A DNA stretch of 64,000 nucleotides from Artemisia argyi (taxonomy: Eukaryota; Streptophyta; Magnoliopsida; Asterales; Asteraceae), in the NCBI GenBank assembly GCA_030686995.1, contig CM060696.1, forward strand, positions 109,240,949 to 109,304,948, read 5' to 3'. Below the pieces are notes generated by a model, which did not search any database, was not told the origin of the DNA, and saw nothing but the letters and a program-made list of their open reading frames with translations. How positions within the stretch are numbered: position 1 is the stretch's first letter; every line of letters begins with the position of its first letter. A program made the translations under genes and the position numbers. Below, one piece after another: positions 25,390 through 49,069 of this stretch.

Positions 25390-26407
25390 GTTTTCGTCCG
25401 TTTTTGTCTGTTTTCACATGATTATATACGTTTTCAGACGTTTTTTACCGTTTTTATACGTTTTTGTCCATTTTTTTTTTACGTTTTCGTCTGTTTCAGA
25501 CGTTTTTGTTCGTTATTATACGTTTTCGTCCGTTTTTTTTTACGTTTTCGTCTGTTTTCAGACGTTTTTATCCGTTTTCGTCAGTTTTTATATGTTTGCA
25601 GACATTTTTGTCCATTTTCATACGTTTTCATCTGTTTTTATACGTTTTTGTCCGTTTTCAGACGTTTTCGTCCGTTTTTATACGTTTTTGTCTGTTTTCA
25701 TACGTTTATATACGTTTTCGTCCGTTTTCATATGTTTTCATCCGTTTTTACACGATTTCATCCGTTTTTATACGTTTTCGTCCGGTTTCATATGTTTACA
25801 TATGTTTCCGTCTAATTTCATACGTTTTCCTCTATTATTTTATGTTTTCGTCCGTTTTTAGACGTTTTCGTCCTTTTTCCTACATATTCGTCTGTTTTCT
25901 TACATTTTCGTTCATTTTCATAGGTTTTCGTCCGTTTTTCAATTTTTTTGGCCAATTTTAGACGTTTTCATACGTTTCTGAATATCACTTGTGATATTCG
26001 GTGATACTCATACGTTTTTGTCTGTTCTCATCCATTTTTGTACATTTTTGTCTGTTTTCAAACGTTTTCGTCTATTTTCATACGTTTCGGCAGCATTTAT
26101 ACGTATTCAGACGTTTTTATCTACTTTCAAACGTTTTCATCAATTTTTTACATTATCGTCTGTTTTCAGACGTTTTCGTCTGTTTTTATATGCTTTCATC
26201 CATTTTTATCTGTTTTCATACGTTTATAAACATTTTCGTCCGTTTTTATGTATTTTTGTCTGTTTTCATACTTTTCAGCAGTTTTTATACGTTTTCGTCC
26301 GTTTTCATCAATTTTTCATACGTTTTTGTCCCTTTTCAGGCGTGTTTTTACGCTTTCATACGTATTCGTTCATTTTCATATGTTTTCGTCCGTTTTCATA
26401 CGTTTCT
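25390..26407 (+). repeat. Left arm: 10/20 bp CGTTTT array
   Basis: About fifty copies of a 20 bp unit close to TACGTTTTCGTCCGTTTTCA, itself two 10 bp halves each holding CGTTTT. Variation is mostly C/T. Since three units of 10 bp make 30 bases, all forward frames stay open and give Phe/Val/Ser/Arg-rich pseudo-proteins. A T-rich stretch (25189-25389) separates it from the terminal repeat. Confidence 0.92.
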
Positions 26408-27485
26408 GAATATCACAATTGATATTCTTAATATCACAAGTGATTTTCTTTGATATTCAAAATATCACTTGTGATATTAATAATATCAATTGTGATATTC
26501 AGAAACGTATGAAAACGAAAGAAAACGTATGAAAACGAACAAAAACAGAAGAAAACGTAAGAAAGTGAAAAAAACGTGAATTAAAAAAATGTGAAAATCA
26601 CTTATAATATTCTGAATAACACTTGTAATTATCTGAATATCACTTTTGATATTCAGAATATCACTTGTGATTTTCATGTTACAAAACATTAGTTGAACAT
26701 CACTTGTGATTTTCGGAATATCACTTGTGATTTTCTGAATATCACTTGTGATTTTATGAATATCACAAGTGATTTTCAACTAATGTTTTGTAACATGAAA
26801 ATCACAAGTGATAATCTGAATATCACAAGTGATATTCAGAAAATTACAAGTGATATTCATGTTACAAAACGTTAGTTGAAATCACGTGTGATATTTAGAA
26901 TATCACTTGTGATTTTCATGTTACAAAATATTAGTTGAAAATCACTTGTGTATTCGGAATATCACTTGTAATATTTAGAATATCACTTGTGATTTTCTGA
27001 ATATCACTTGTGAATTTCATGTTACAGAACAATTGTTGAAAATCACTTGTGATATTCAGAATATCACTTGTGATATTCAGAGTGATATTCAAAATATCAC
27101 TTTTGAAAAAACGTGAATTAAAAAAAGCGTGAAATCACTTGTAATATTCTGAATATCACTTGTGATTTATATTCAGAATATCACTTTTGATATTCAGAAT
27201 ATCACTTGCGATATTCTGAATATCACTTGCGATTTTCATGTCACAGAACATTTGTTGAAAATCACTTGTGATATTCAGAATATCACGTGCGATATTCAGA
27301 TATCACTTGCAATATTTTGAATATCACTTGCGATATTCTGAATATCACTTGTGATTTTCATGTTACAAAATTTTAAAAATCACTTGTGATATTCAGAATA
27401 TCGCGAGTGATATTCAATATCACTCACGATATTCTGAATATCACAAGTGATATTCTGATAATCACAGTATATCACTTGTGATATT
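26408..27485. repeat. Core: ATATCACTTGTGATAT palindrome array
   Basis: Dozens of short palindromes of the form GAATATCAC-TT-GTGATATTC are strung together. A second unit, CATGTTACAAAACATTAGTT, recurs at about 26676, 26856, 26915, 27014, 27233 and 27356, and inverted at 26774-26805. The inverted pair 26676/26805 makes a larger hairpin of about 135 bp. Confidence 0.9.
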
Positions 27486-28140
27486 CAGAAAGGTATGAAA
27501 ACGTTTGAAAACATTTAAAAACGAACTAAAATGAATGAAAACGGACGAAAACGTATAAAAACGGACGAAAATGAATGAAAACAGATTGAAACCATATGAA
27601 AACGTATAAAAATGGACGAAAACGTATAAAAATGGACGAAAACGTATGAAAACGGACGAAAACATATGAAAACGGACGAAAACGTATGAAAATAGACAAA
27701 AACGTAAGAAAACGGACGAATATATATGAAAACGGACGAAAACGTATGAAAACGGGCGAAAACGTATGAAAAAAATTCAAAAACAAATGAAAACGTAAGA
27801 AAATGGACAAATATATATATGAAAACGGACGAAAACGTATGAAAACGGGCGAAAACGTAAGAAAACAGACGAAAACGTATGAAAAAAATTCGAAAACAGA
27901 TGAAAACGTAAGAAAACGGACGAAAACGTATAAAAACGGACGAAAACGTATTAAAATGGACGAAACGTATGAAAACGGGTGAAAACGTAAGAAAATAGAC
28001 GAAAACGTATGAAAACAAGCGAAAACGTAAGAAAACAGACGAAAACGTATGAAAACGGACGAAAATGTATGAAAACGAACGAAAACGTAAAAAACCGACG
28101 AATATGTATGAAAAACGAAAAAAACGTAAAAAAACGCAAA
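27486..28140 (-). repeat. Right arm: inverted CGTTTT array
   Basis: The same 20 bp unit lies in opposite orientation (AAAACGGACGAAAACGTATG and variants). It is shorter than the left arm. An A-rich segment (28140-28268) mirrors the T-rich segment of the left arm. Confidence 0.92.
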
Positions 28141-28419
28141 AAAAAAAAAAATTGAATTATAGAAAAAACGTGAAGTTAGAAAAAAAAAAAAAAGAATAAA
28201 AAAAGAAAGAAAAGAAAAAAGAAAAAAAAAATGAATAAATAAGATAGACAAAAATGACAAGAAAAAAAACATGGACTTAGGTTGTCTTATTAAATCTTAG
28301 GTTAATCTCCACCATTAGATCAAACTAGATGGATGGTGGGGATTTGTCCCTTAGTTTGTAACAAAAACATAGTATGTAAAATAACTCACCTCTGATAGAC
28401 TAATCACCAACAACTTGTA

Positions 28420-28601
28420 GGGTGTGTTTGGTAAAAATAATAGTAGCAATGAGTTGTAGCAGTAAGTTGTAATAGTGAGCAATAACTGTGAGCAGTGGCT
28501 GTATTTTTTTTTTTATAAAAACGTTTGATAACGTAGTTGTAGTTGTAATTATAAAGTATAAAACAGCTAAAAAAATGATCAAAGCTCCTAAATGATACTT
28601 G

Positions 28602-28643
<42 letters not shown>

Positions 28644-28703
28644 ATTAAAAATCACAACGCTCAATGCTCCTGTAAATGCTCCAAAAAGTTCTGCACCAAA
28701 CAC
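28420..28703. mobile_element. MITE-like element 1
   Basis: GGGTGTGTTTGGTAAAA at the left and GCACCAAACAC at the right form a short imperfect inverted repeat. A long A run lies inside (about 28600-28642). GTA stands on both sides (28417-28419, 28704-28706). Superfamily not assigned; limits approximate. Confidence 0.45.
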
Positions 28704-28706
28704 GTA

Positions 28707-28891
28707 GGCTATGTTTGGTAAAAGTAGCTGTGAGCTCACAACTTCATAAAGAAGCATTGGAAAAATGAGCTTTCCTAAAAAATAGCAAAGCTCACAGCTC
28801 TCATGTCAAACGAACACTAAAATTTAAAAATCTCTTTGCTCGCCGCTAATTGCCCCAAAAAGCTCAAAAAAGCTTTGTGCCAAACATATCC
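28707..28891. mobile_element. MITE-like element 2
   Basis: GGCTATGTTTGG at the left matches the complement of CCAAACATATCC at the right at 11 of 12 bases, and AGCT-rich inner parts also pair. GTA flanks it (28704-28706, 28892-28894). It abuts element 1. Confidence 0.6.
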
Positions 28892-28943
28892 GTAATATGG
28901 TTCTATTTGAAATTAGCTAATGAGTCCGATAACTTTTTATTTG

Positions 28944-29081
28944 AGCCCAAAGAGTCGGGTTACAAATCAAAATAAGCCCAACAATTTTGATTTAGTAGTA
29001 GGCCCATGGCCCATAACAAAAAAGGGTTTATGCAAAAATCATTTTCTTCTTGTTCATCTTCTTCTTCAACAACTAGGGTTT
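28944..29081 (+). promoter_or_regulatory. NOC4 promoter: site II boxes and telo-box
   Basis: AGCCCA occurs at 28944 and 28975, a tandem pair GGCCCAT-GGCCCAT at 29001-29014, and the telo-box complement TAGGGTTT at 29074-29081, 32 bp before the ATG. Site II (TGGGCY) plus telo-box is the known signature of plant ribosomal-protein and ribosome-assembly promoters, which fits the gene. Confidence 0.7.
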
Positions 29082-29112
29082 AGCCTCTCTCATTATTATT
29101 TCTAACAAAAAA

Positions 29113-32100
29113 ATGGAACAAAATCAATCATCAAAGAAACGCAAGAACAAGAAACAGTCATCAGATTCCAACAAGAAAAAAACCAAACCTCAAAAACAAC
29201 AGACACTATCCGATGTAAAACATCTTGGTGAACAGCTACTTTCATCAAAAGCATACATTAACAATTTACCACTTTTATTAAACTACCTTAACCCAACCTT
29301 GTACCCTCGTGAATTTGTCCTCGAGTCTCTTTTGTCTCTGCAGTCTTTTTTCACTCCTCTTCTTCCTCAACTTCCTTCGTCTAATGCGAAACCGACCGAG
29401 GACCCCGAGTCGATTTATCGGACTTGGGTTCGGTCCAAATTCGATGAGTTTGTGACTTGTCTTGTTGGGTTGTCTGTTTCTTCATTGTTTCGTGATGAGG
29501 ATGAAGCTCTTAGAGTAAGTAGTAGAATCTCTCTGCTTTTATAAGCTTATTTTGTTGTGATAAGGTTGTACTCTGATAAGTTGAGAAATGGGCTTATATA
29601 AGCTTATTTGATTTCGGCTTATTTTGAGCCTTATGGGCTTATATAAGCTTATAACGGTATAACACTATTATATAAGCCAATAAGTTTCAAAATAAGCCAG
29701 GTTTATGAAATATAAGCCGAAATCAAATAAGCTAATAAGCCCACATAAGCTGAACCCAAATAAGCACGTAAGCACAAAAATAAACTTAAACGAATGCTCC
29801 CTATGTTTTGGTTTATGAATTTGTTGTTTTTGGATGTTGTCGACAGGAAGTGGTGTTGGATACTTTGATGGAGTGTGTCAAGGTTGGAAATGTGGGCAAG
29901 TTTCATTCTCATATATATTATAAGTTTATCAAAAACATGGTCAGTTTGCTAATTTTATTTTTATGTTTTCGTATTATTTGCTGTTTATGACTGATCATTG
30001 TTGTATAGTTGTGTTTGGCAAAACTAGTGGTATCTGCAATCAGTAGAGCAGTTAACAGTAGGTGCAAGCAAGTAGTAACTGTTCGTTTTATAAAATCTAG
30101 TATATTCTAAAGTCTAAACGCTAAAATCTGAACTCTCCGAAAAGCTTGTTGTTAAAGAATTTTGTTTGTTGTATTGTTGATAGTAGCTGCATTAGTTTTG
30201 TATAATAGACCAAAAGGTATTATAGGGGATTCATTGTAAGAATAAACGGGTTAATATGTGATTGACACGCATTTGGTACATTTCAACAAGAAGTCATAGT
30301 CTCTGTATCAGTTGTGCAAAACTTTTAAAGATGCTAGTTTCCTCCACCTTTATATAAACTACCTGCTAATTAATAACGACATACTCTATAACTTCTCAAA
30401 CCTTGAATTTCACAAACCATATATTGAACTAGTGAACAACATACAAGAGAGAATGTATAGCGTAATAAACACTCAATGTATGATACCATAAGATAAGCTC
30501 TTTAAACTTTAGACGAAGTAGTCCTTAAATAGGCTTTTTACCAAATGCTTAAGACGCCACCCACTCTCTACATGCTCATCAAAATCTACCACCTTCCAAT
30601 ATATAAACTACTGAAACAAGACTACTACAGTTAAAGTAAGGGTGAGCAAAACCGACCGAATCCCGACAATCCCGAAAAACCGACCTAAACCAAGCATCCC
30701 AAATCCCGAACCGACCATACTTGGGTCGGTATTCGGTTTTGATTTTTCATAAATTCGGGACGGGTCGGGTCGGGACAAAACCAAAAAAACAAACCAATAT
30801 CAAGAAAAACCGACCGAACCCGACTAAACCGAGCAATTCGGTTCGGTATTCGGTTTGGGTTTTTCCCCAAACTCAGTTTCGGGATGAGTCGGGACGGGTC
30901 GGGATTTGGCCCGATGCTCAGCCCTAATCTGTTAAAGGCTAAAAATTATATACAAACAAGAAATGATTCATTAGCCACGACTTCTTGAAAGCCAGAATTT
31001 TACAAAGCTAATGTCTTTGGATCATTCATGACATCTTTTACTAATATGGCAGAATGAGTCTCGAGGGTTCTTTCATATATAGTTTACCTCAGCCAAAATT
31101 TTTTCTTGGCCTCTATGCTCCAAAACAATATTATTTATTATCTTTATTACTTTTCAGATTTTTTCTATTGAAGAGGCTGATACTTTGTTGAATTTGCTTG
31201 TATCGAAGTATTTCAAGTACATCGACATTCGGTAAAGACTTAGTCATTCGTGAACAAACTGTATCTCCCTTTTTTCTACTATATATGATAACGTTTATTT
31301 TGATGACCCTTCACTCACTTCTTATGTGCCAGCTATTTTACTTACATAAGCATCGAGAAGCTAATAGGAAAAGATGTCAAAGAATCATCTGGTACTTATT
31401 TCACATTCACATTAATGGTCTTATTAAAAAATGTAAATGTTGTCCAGTAGTTGTATATTTCCATTTCTATTTTGTTAATCAGTGTTTTCACGATTATTAG
31501 AGTCTAATGACCTTTTTACCATCCACGTGTGCAGATTCTGAAAAGGAAAGTACTACAAGAGCCAGGTTAGTGTATGATGTGTAGCTGTGCTTGTTTACCA
31601 AAAATAGCATGATTGTGTTTGAAACTACTTGTGAATGAGTTTAATTAGATGGGTTAATCTTCGAAAAGATGTGGCTTTTCTGTTGGTTGCCATTGTATCT
31701 GTGATTGCAATATGTGTGTTTTTACCTTGTTGTATTAGCTATAAAAGTTGGTTTACTATTCAGCTGACATATGGCTACCGATTCTACACTTGTTAGGTGT
31801 TATAGGGCTATAAAGTTATATATTTTGTCATGATGTCTTTATAATTGTCATAATGGATCTGCCTTTTTACTTGCTACACAGAGGTTATCTGTGTGCACAT
31901 TATGTTGGGGCACCACAACTAGGCTCGTTTGTGAAAGAAATTTTAGGAATATAATATTACCATCATCTAGGCTGTCAGAATTATCATGATTTATGCTTCA
32001 TATATGCATTAAAATAAGTGTGACGAAACTTACAGAATTGCTGTTTGTTGGGTGCTATTTGTTTCATAAGTGCTGTTAGAATGCATTATCAAACAAGCAC

Positions 32101-35100
32101 ACATGACTATGCTTGGCGAATGGCGACTACTTTATGTGAAAGTTGTTATATTGAAGAATCTGAACAATTACAAATGGTTCTGTTTCCACGAAATGAGTAT
32201 ATATTGTGATGTGATGTCAACTAAAATATTGCAGGGTTTACGAAAGTTGCCTGACCTTGTAGGCCATAAGAATAGCTCATCTTGTAGTCAGTTCCCGTTC
32301 AAAATATGAGCACATCTCTTTCTAGCTGATTAACTGGCTCTAGTAAGGCTGTTACATAAAATGAATTTTACATATGTATTTTTATGTGCAGTGGGCAGCT
32401 TTTAATACGCAATATACATCATGTACTGTCCAAGATCCCACCCCTCGAACAACTTGGTGAAAATTCGGAGTACGAAATGTGGAATGCGTCAGGTGAGAAT
32501 TGTTATTTTTATGATTCCGATTCAATTTAGTTCTGAGCACTATGAAAGACCTACTGGCATTGTGAGGGATAACTTATTTTGAGTAAAGGAGGGCAGTGCA
32601 TTCAGCAAAGTTTATTGATCACATAAAGTAAATGTTATTAACATGAGCTGTGCTTAACTCGCACAGTAGAATCTAATTTCAAAGACTATATTCCGAGACA
32701 CTTCACATAATTAACTACTAGCCATGCATATACGCTGAACCAGGTGTAATTTAAAATAGTATTTTAGTTAAGTTACTTTTTAATATTTGTCTTCCATCCC
32801 GTCAATCTTTTTCATTCTTATTGTATTGCGTTCAAATTTAAGATAGATATTTACATCTTTTTTATTACATTTTCTGCAAGGTAGGTGTCTTCACCAAAGA
32901 AGGTGTAACAGAGTCCAAGAAAGTTAAGGGAAAAGAAGCTAAGAAGTCTGGTGATGACGTAAGTTCTTGATTTTCTGTATCCATCTTTATAATCTTTATA
33001 ATCTTTATAATAGTAAACGTTCTTGAATTCGAGCTAAATCCATCATGACACTTACGTTTCAAGTGTATTTATTTCTATAATGCTCCACGGGTGCTTTAAT
33101 TTCTTTGCCAGGTGTGTTTTGTGAGATTAAGTGCATCAATATTTTTTTGATTATTGATTCCAGGTACCATCTCCAGCTAAAATTTCCAAAAAGATGAAGA
33201 TGAAATTCTCTAAAGCATGGATGTCATTTCTTGCATTACCTCTTCCTATCGATGTGTACAAGGAGGTAAGATTTACTGATTTTGTTAATTTGTGTGTATT
33301 ATCCTCCTATACTCAATGTATCAAAGATAGAGTAGAAAGCTAACATCACATGCATACAACTTCTCTTCACTGAAATTCTTGCTGTTTCTATGCTTAGGTT
33401 CTTGTTACTCTTCATCAGACAGTAATCCCATATCTGTCTAGCCCTATTATGTTGTGGTGAGTCCCATCTAAATTGTGTACTTCTTACGTGATTGTATTTG
33501 TTTATTTTGTTGAGAGTGGTTCATGCACGTGCAGTGATTTTTTGACGAGATCTTATGACATTGGAGGTGTCATAAGTGTTATGGCGCTTAGCAGTCTGTT
33601 CATTCTCATGACGGAACATGGTTTAGAATATCCTAATCTCTATGTGAAGCTTTATGCACTCCTTGAACCTTCTGTATTCATTGCAAAACACAGAGCTAAG
33701 TTCTTCGAGGTTAGTTTTTTTTCTCATATATGGAGTGACTAAATTTATTTCCCTTTTTTTAATCACTTTTGATTGGAAAACTTGCAATATCTATAATTTT
33801 TATATCATGTGCTAACTAATGTCTATATTGTATTTTCAGCTTCTTGATTCATGCTTGAAGTCACCACTTCTTCCAGCTTATCTGGCTGCCTCATTTGCTA
33901 AGAAGTTAAGTAGGCTAGCCCTTACAGTCCCTCCTTCTGGAGGCCTTGTCATTGTTGCTCTAATTCATAATCTCCTGCGAAGACATCCTTCAATCAACTG
34001 TTTAGTTCATAAGGTAACAAGTCGAGATCTGATAAATCTTGTAAATCCTTTTGAGATTGCATATAAACAATGTAACATGATTTTGCAAGATGACATTAGT
34101 TTTTTTATTGATGACACCAAATTTTGTTTTCTTTTTTTTTATCCTGCCCCCCTGGATTTCTCAGATCCATTCAATCTCACATGTAATTGAGGCATTTTTC
34201 AAAAATACTGTTCCTTGTCAGGAATCACTGATAGGTGTTAATATCCGCTACATTAAAATCTTGAACAATATTAGAAATCCAGCCAAATCTTTTCCATCCA
34301 ATATTGTATCCTTTCTATTAGGATCGAAACATAAATTCAAGGCCTCGTCAACTGTTTGAGCTTTGAACCAGCCTTTGGTTATTTCTTTGCATGTTTGATA
34401 ACAGCCTCCTATTTACACAGGAGGACAACGTTGAAACAGCTAAGGACGTGTCCAGCATCAAATCAGGCATCGATCAGTTTAAGAACGATGAAACTGATCT
34501 TCTCAAAACTAATGCAATGAGTAAGTTCGTGTGCATTGTCACTGTTGCATTTTTTTTTACTCAACTAGTTATAAGATGAACAGATGTGTGTGTATGTATA
34601 TATATGTCATCAATCATCTGAAATTTTTGCAGGGAGTTCTCTGTGGGAAATTGATACCCTGCGCCACCATTACTGCCCTCCGGTGTCTAGGTATGCTCTT
34701 TATGTATAATCCTTGGTCAGTGTTTTTTTGTCTGTATTTCTTGTACTCACATGCATTATTTGTGTAGGTTTGTTTTGTCACTAGAGAATGATTTGACGGT
34801 TAGATCCAAGACAACTGAAGTTGCTGTAAAAGATTTCAGTTCAGGTTCATATGCAACCATATTTAGAGAGGAGGTAACTAATATTTTTTCATATTGTACA
34901 AGATTTGAATTCCATGATAAACCTAATTAAACTTTTCAGGTCATGATAAAAAACTCAGCTGTAATTGTTTTTCTGTTTGTTAATGCACAGATAAGACGGA
35001 GAGTTAAGCAGGTTCCATTGGCTTTTTATAAGGCGATACCTACTTCATTGTTTTCAGAGAGTGATTTTAGTGGTTGGACTTTCCAATTGGACAATAACAA

Positions 35101-35113
35101 CAAAAGCAGTTAA
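29113..35113 (+). CDS. NOC4: Nucleolar complex protein 4 homologue (CBF/Mak21 family)
   Basis: NOC4 works in the nucleolus, known in yeast to pair with Nop14 in 18S rRNA processing and 40S assembly. Fifteen exons with GT-AG borders join to 577 codons including stop: 29113-29514, 29847-29939, 31158-31231, 31333-31391, 31535-31565, 32392-32492, 32885-32958, 33164-33265, 33398-33456, 33535-33709, 33840-34013, 34421-34520, 34633-34690, 34768-34873, 34991-35113. The N-terminus is Lys-rich (KKRKNKKQ, likely nuclear targeting). The CBF domain spans exons 8-11, with KAWMSFLALPLP, SYDIGGVISVMAL, EYPNLYVKLYALL and SFAKKLSRLAL. The end (SGWTFQLD) is a family trait. The frame is unbroken. Exon 7 uses the second of two nearby acceptors because the first leads to a stop. 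Confidence 0.93.
29590..29742. repeat. Foldback repeat in NOC4 intron 1
   Basis: A 33 bp segment rich in AAGCTTATTTGATTTCGGC (29590-29622) recurs inverted at 29709-29742. It is a small hairpin MITE-like insertion between exons 1 and 2. Confidence 0.6.
30637..30930. mobile_element. MITE in NOC4 intron 2
   Basis: The ends AAGGGTGAGCA and TGCTCAGCCCT are near-inverse. GTTAAAG flanks both sides (30630-30636, 30931-30937). The interior is a run of CCGACC/GGTCGG words. Likely a hAT-type MITE. Confidence 0.6.
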
Positions 35114-36017
35114 GAAATTGATACCAAGAACTCTGCAGAAAGACAATCAGAATAGACCTCTCTCGCTCATTACTTAGTTTCCGGTCCCTTTTTTTTACCA
35201 TGGTTTCCCAAGCAAGTGGCTGGGTTTGCCAACAATTTTGTTTGTTGTAGATGATGCCCTCTTATCCTTTAATTTAAAAATATACTCTCGAAACAATGGC
35301 ATTGTGTTGTTCCTTTTCGGTCACTACTATGACATCCAGTTGAGTGTTTCAAAGTAGCCTTTTATACATGTCTTAATTTTTCACTAATTTAATTGTCGTT
35401 CCCTGTTGATCTCACATACGTTCTTGATATTTCTGTATTGATTTTGTTACAAATTATGTAGTTATGAGAATGTGAGGGTTATTCGGAAACAAACTAGTCA
35501 CCCATATTAAATGAGTCAAATAGTTGTAGTTAATTGCGGAACTGTAATTTACTAGAGGGTCTTTCCTGCATCACTTTTGTGGAGAAGAAACTGAATCAAC
35601 AACATTGAACTCAGCTGTGGTAAACTTTTATTCTTTTTGCGCACGATCGTTTAACAAGATTTCCTTTGTTTTCCATGCATGTGAACAAGTTTGAAGTCAT
35701 GCTATAGGAATTAACTGTTGCATTTAGCCAATATTACACCCATGTTCTCCATATTTATTCTTATCTTTATCTACGAGTCTAACTAGCGTATCTTATATTT
35801 AGGCTAGTGGCACATGTTTTATTTTACTATATAATGTAGTTTGTTGTTCAAGGAAATAAAGAGAAAAAGTGATGGAAAGCTGTCTTCTTTTTTTGTTCTT
35901 TGAGTTTTGCTAACTCAATTAGCTACTTATCAATAGTCTACTTCTTAATCTACTTCTTTGGAGATTAACCATCTCAAATGAGTCTCTAAGTAGCTAAATG
36001 AGCAGTGGATAAACTGA
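35114..36017. other. NOC4 3' UTR and spacer
   Basis: AT-rich sequence with no further frame. I see no clear terminator signal that I can fix. Confidence 0.5.
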
Positions 36018-36054
36018 GGCATCTTTTTGGCAGCATTAGCAAGTAAACCCACCT
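36018..36054 (+). promoter_or_regulatory. Conserved upstream block, GLR copy A
   Basis: GCATCTTTTTGGCAGCATTA followed by GCAAGTAAACCCACCT lies about 170 bp before the start codon. Close relatives stand before copies B and C (45398-45430, 56867-56902). Confidence 0.6.
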
Positions 36055-36222
36055 GTATGTTAAAACATTTTCTTGACCCTATAAACAAATCTAAAAGATA
36101 TAAAGGTAACACAAAAAATTCTTAACTTCCATTATCACCCATCTTGAACAACAATATATCATTGATAGACTAGAAAGATAGAGTAAATAATTTACTTGGA
36201 AGCTCAGTAAGTACTCGATATC

Positions 36223-44673
<8,451 letters not shown>

Positions 44674-45397
44674 TGACATTGTTATGTACTGAGTAATTTA
44701 TGTTTTGTTCAAAGTAATATACATACTAAATATACTGATTATCATATATAGGAGAAAAGAGAAGATGCATATATGAATTAAAATAGCTAACATATTTGAT
44801 GATAAAAGCTATGTACGTATTGCTTCAATGAGGTTGTATGTAGTCTTTCATTTGTTGAAACGGGCAGACACATGTATAGTATTTAAATATCTTGGCATTT
44901 TGATATGCTTAATTATGACCTATACGCGCACAATGTCGAATTTGATCAGAAGAAGGGGGGAAGCTTGTTGATGTTGCTTAGTTATTGTGTGTATTTTGGA
45001 TCTTTATAAGGATGCGTAAGCACCAAATGAGTGATAGGTTGAGAGAAATAATCTTGTGGTTCATCTTAAATTAAGTTAACCACCAAGGTTGTTTTGTATA
45101 TAAGCGCCAAATGATATTAATTTCTGTAACTTTGGTGTTTGAAAAGCAGCTTTCATTCCTCGTCTAATGTTTCAGAAAGCAGCAAAGACAGATAGAGCTG
45201 GAATGGCAATTAATGGCTTTTGAACAATCATGCATGCTAATCATTTGACGATATTATGGAGAAACATTGAGACGTGGGCCTCACTTTACGTGGGGACGGG
45301 GATTCTCCCTTGAAGATTGGCTTCTTTGATTATCAAACTGAAAGGGCTCAACTACAATATGAATAAAAGATATGCTTGCAGATTATCATATTAATTA
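44674..45397. other. Spacer between GLR copies A and B
   Basis: GLR-A 3' flank and AT-rich spacer; no frame or named repeat seen. Confidence 0.5.
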
Positions 45398-45430
45398 GGT
45401 ATCTTTCTGGTAGCATTAAGCAAGTCACCT
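45398..45430 (+). promoter_or_regulatory. Conserved upstream block, GLR copy B
   Basis: GGTATCTTTCTGGTAGCATT then AAGCAAGTCACCT, about 370 bp before the start. It is followed by a second stretch shared with copy C only (45670-45700, CCTTACAGATTTGAGAGGGT). Confidence 0.6.
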
Positions 45431-45800
45431 CTAAGTAAAGCTTATATGTGTCATTTTTTTAATATTAAACTGGTTGTAGATCTATTTGTCTCTTTTTTGT
45501 TCTTTCTTTTCTTCTCAATGGGATTGCATTTCATCAACTCTACTAATTAAGTTGTTTTATTCTCCCCGCCCTACAAACAATTTTAAAAAATGAAAAGCAA
45601 AAGAGAAAAGAACAACAACAACGTTGAAGAACACTTTTTCAGATTTCACTAATATATAAATATTTGTTTGATTCCTTACAGATTTGAGAGGGTTAATACA
45701 AACTTTTTCCTGCTAAATATCCAATCTAGGCTTGTTTATGTGAGGTAATTCTGTCTGAGAACAGCCCGGGTGTTCTCACATTCATCCAAAAAATATTGTG

Positions 45801-49069
<3,269 letters not shown>

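Larger units (their letters stand above)
25065..28392. mobile_element. Hairpin-like non-autonomous element, Mutator-like ends
   Basis: The 3328 bp element is flanked by the 10 bp direct repeat TGATAGACTA (25055-25064 and 28393-28402). Its ends are 124 bp terminal inverted repeats (25065-25188, 28269-28392) that begin GAG and align without gaps; the outer 47 bases match at about 33 positions, the inner part (GGGACAAATCCCCACCATCC, TTAACCTAAGATT, ACCTAAGTCCATGT) almost fully. Inside are two opposed tandem arrays and a palindromic core. Long terminal inverted repeats starting GAG with a 9-11 bp duplication fit Mutator-like elements; a Foldback-type label is the alternative. It encodes no recognisable protein. 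Confidence 0.82.

Noticed and set aside
25390..27485. CRISPR-like repeat array
   Set aside because: Units are contiguous or palindromic without unique spacers, the genome is a plant's, and there are no cas genes.
25418..28272. Long open frames (up to 248 aa) rich in Phe, Ser, Val and Arg
   Set aside because: They come from a 10 bp repeat that leaves several frames open at once on the T-rich strand; both arms give the same pseudo-peptides, and no start context or homology supports translation.
30721..30927. 68 aa frame in NOC4 intron 2
   Set aside because: Lies wholly inside a MITE made of CCGACC repeats.
45798..45800. GTG as start of GLR-B
   Set aside because: The ATG directly after it gives the usual start; plants rarely use GTG.
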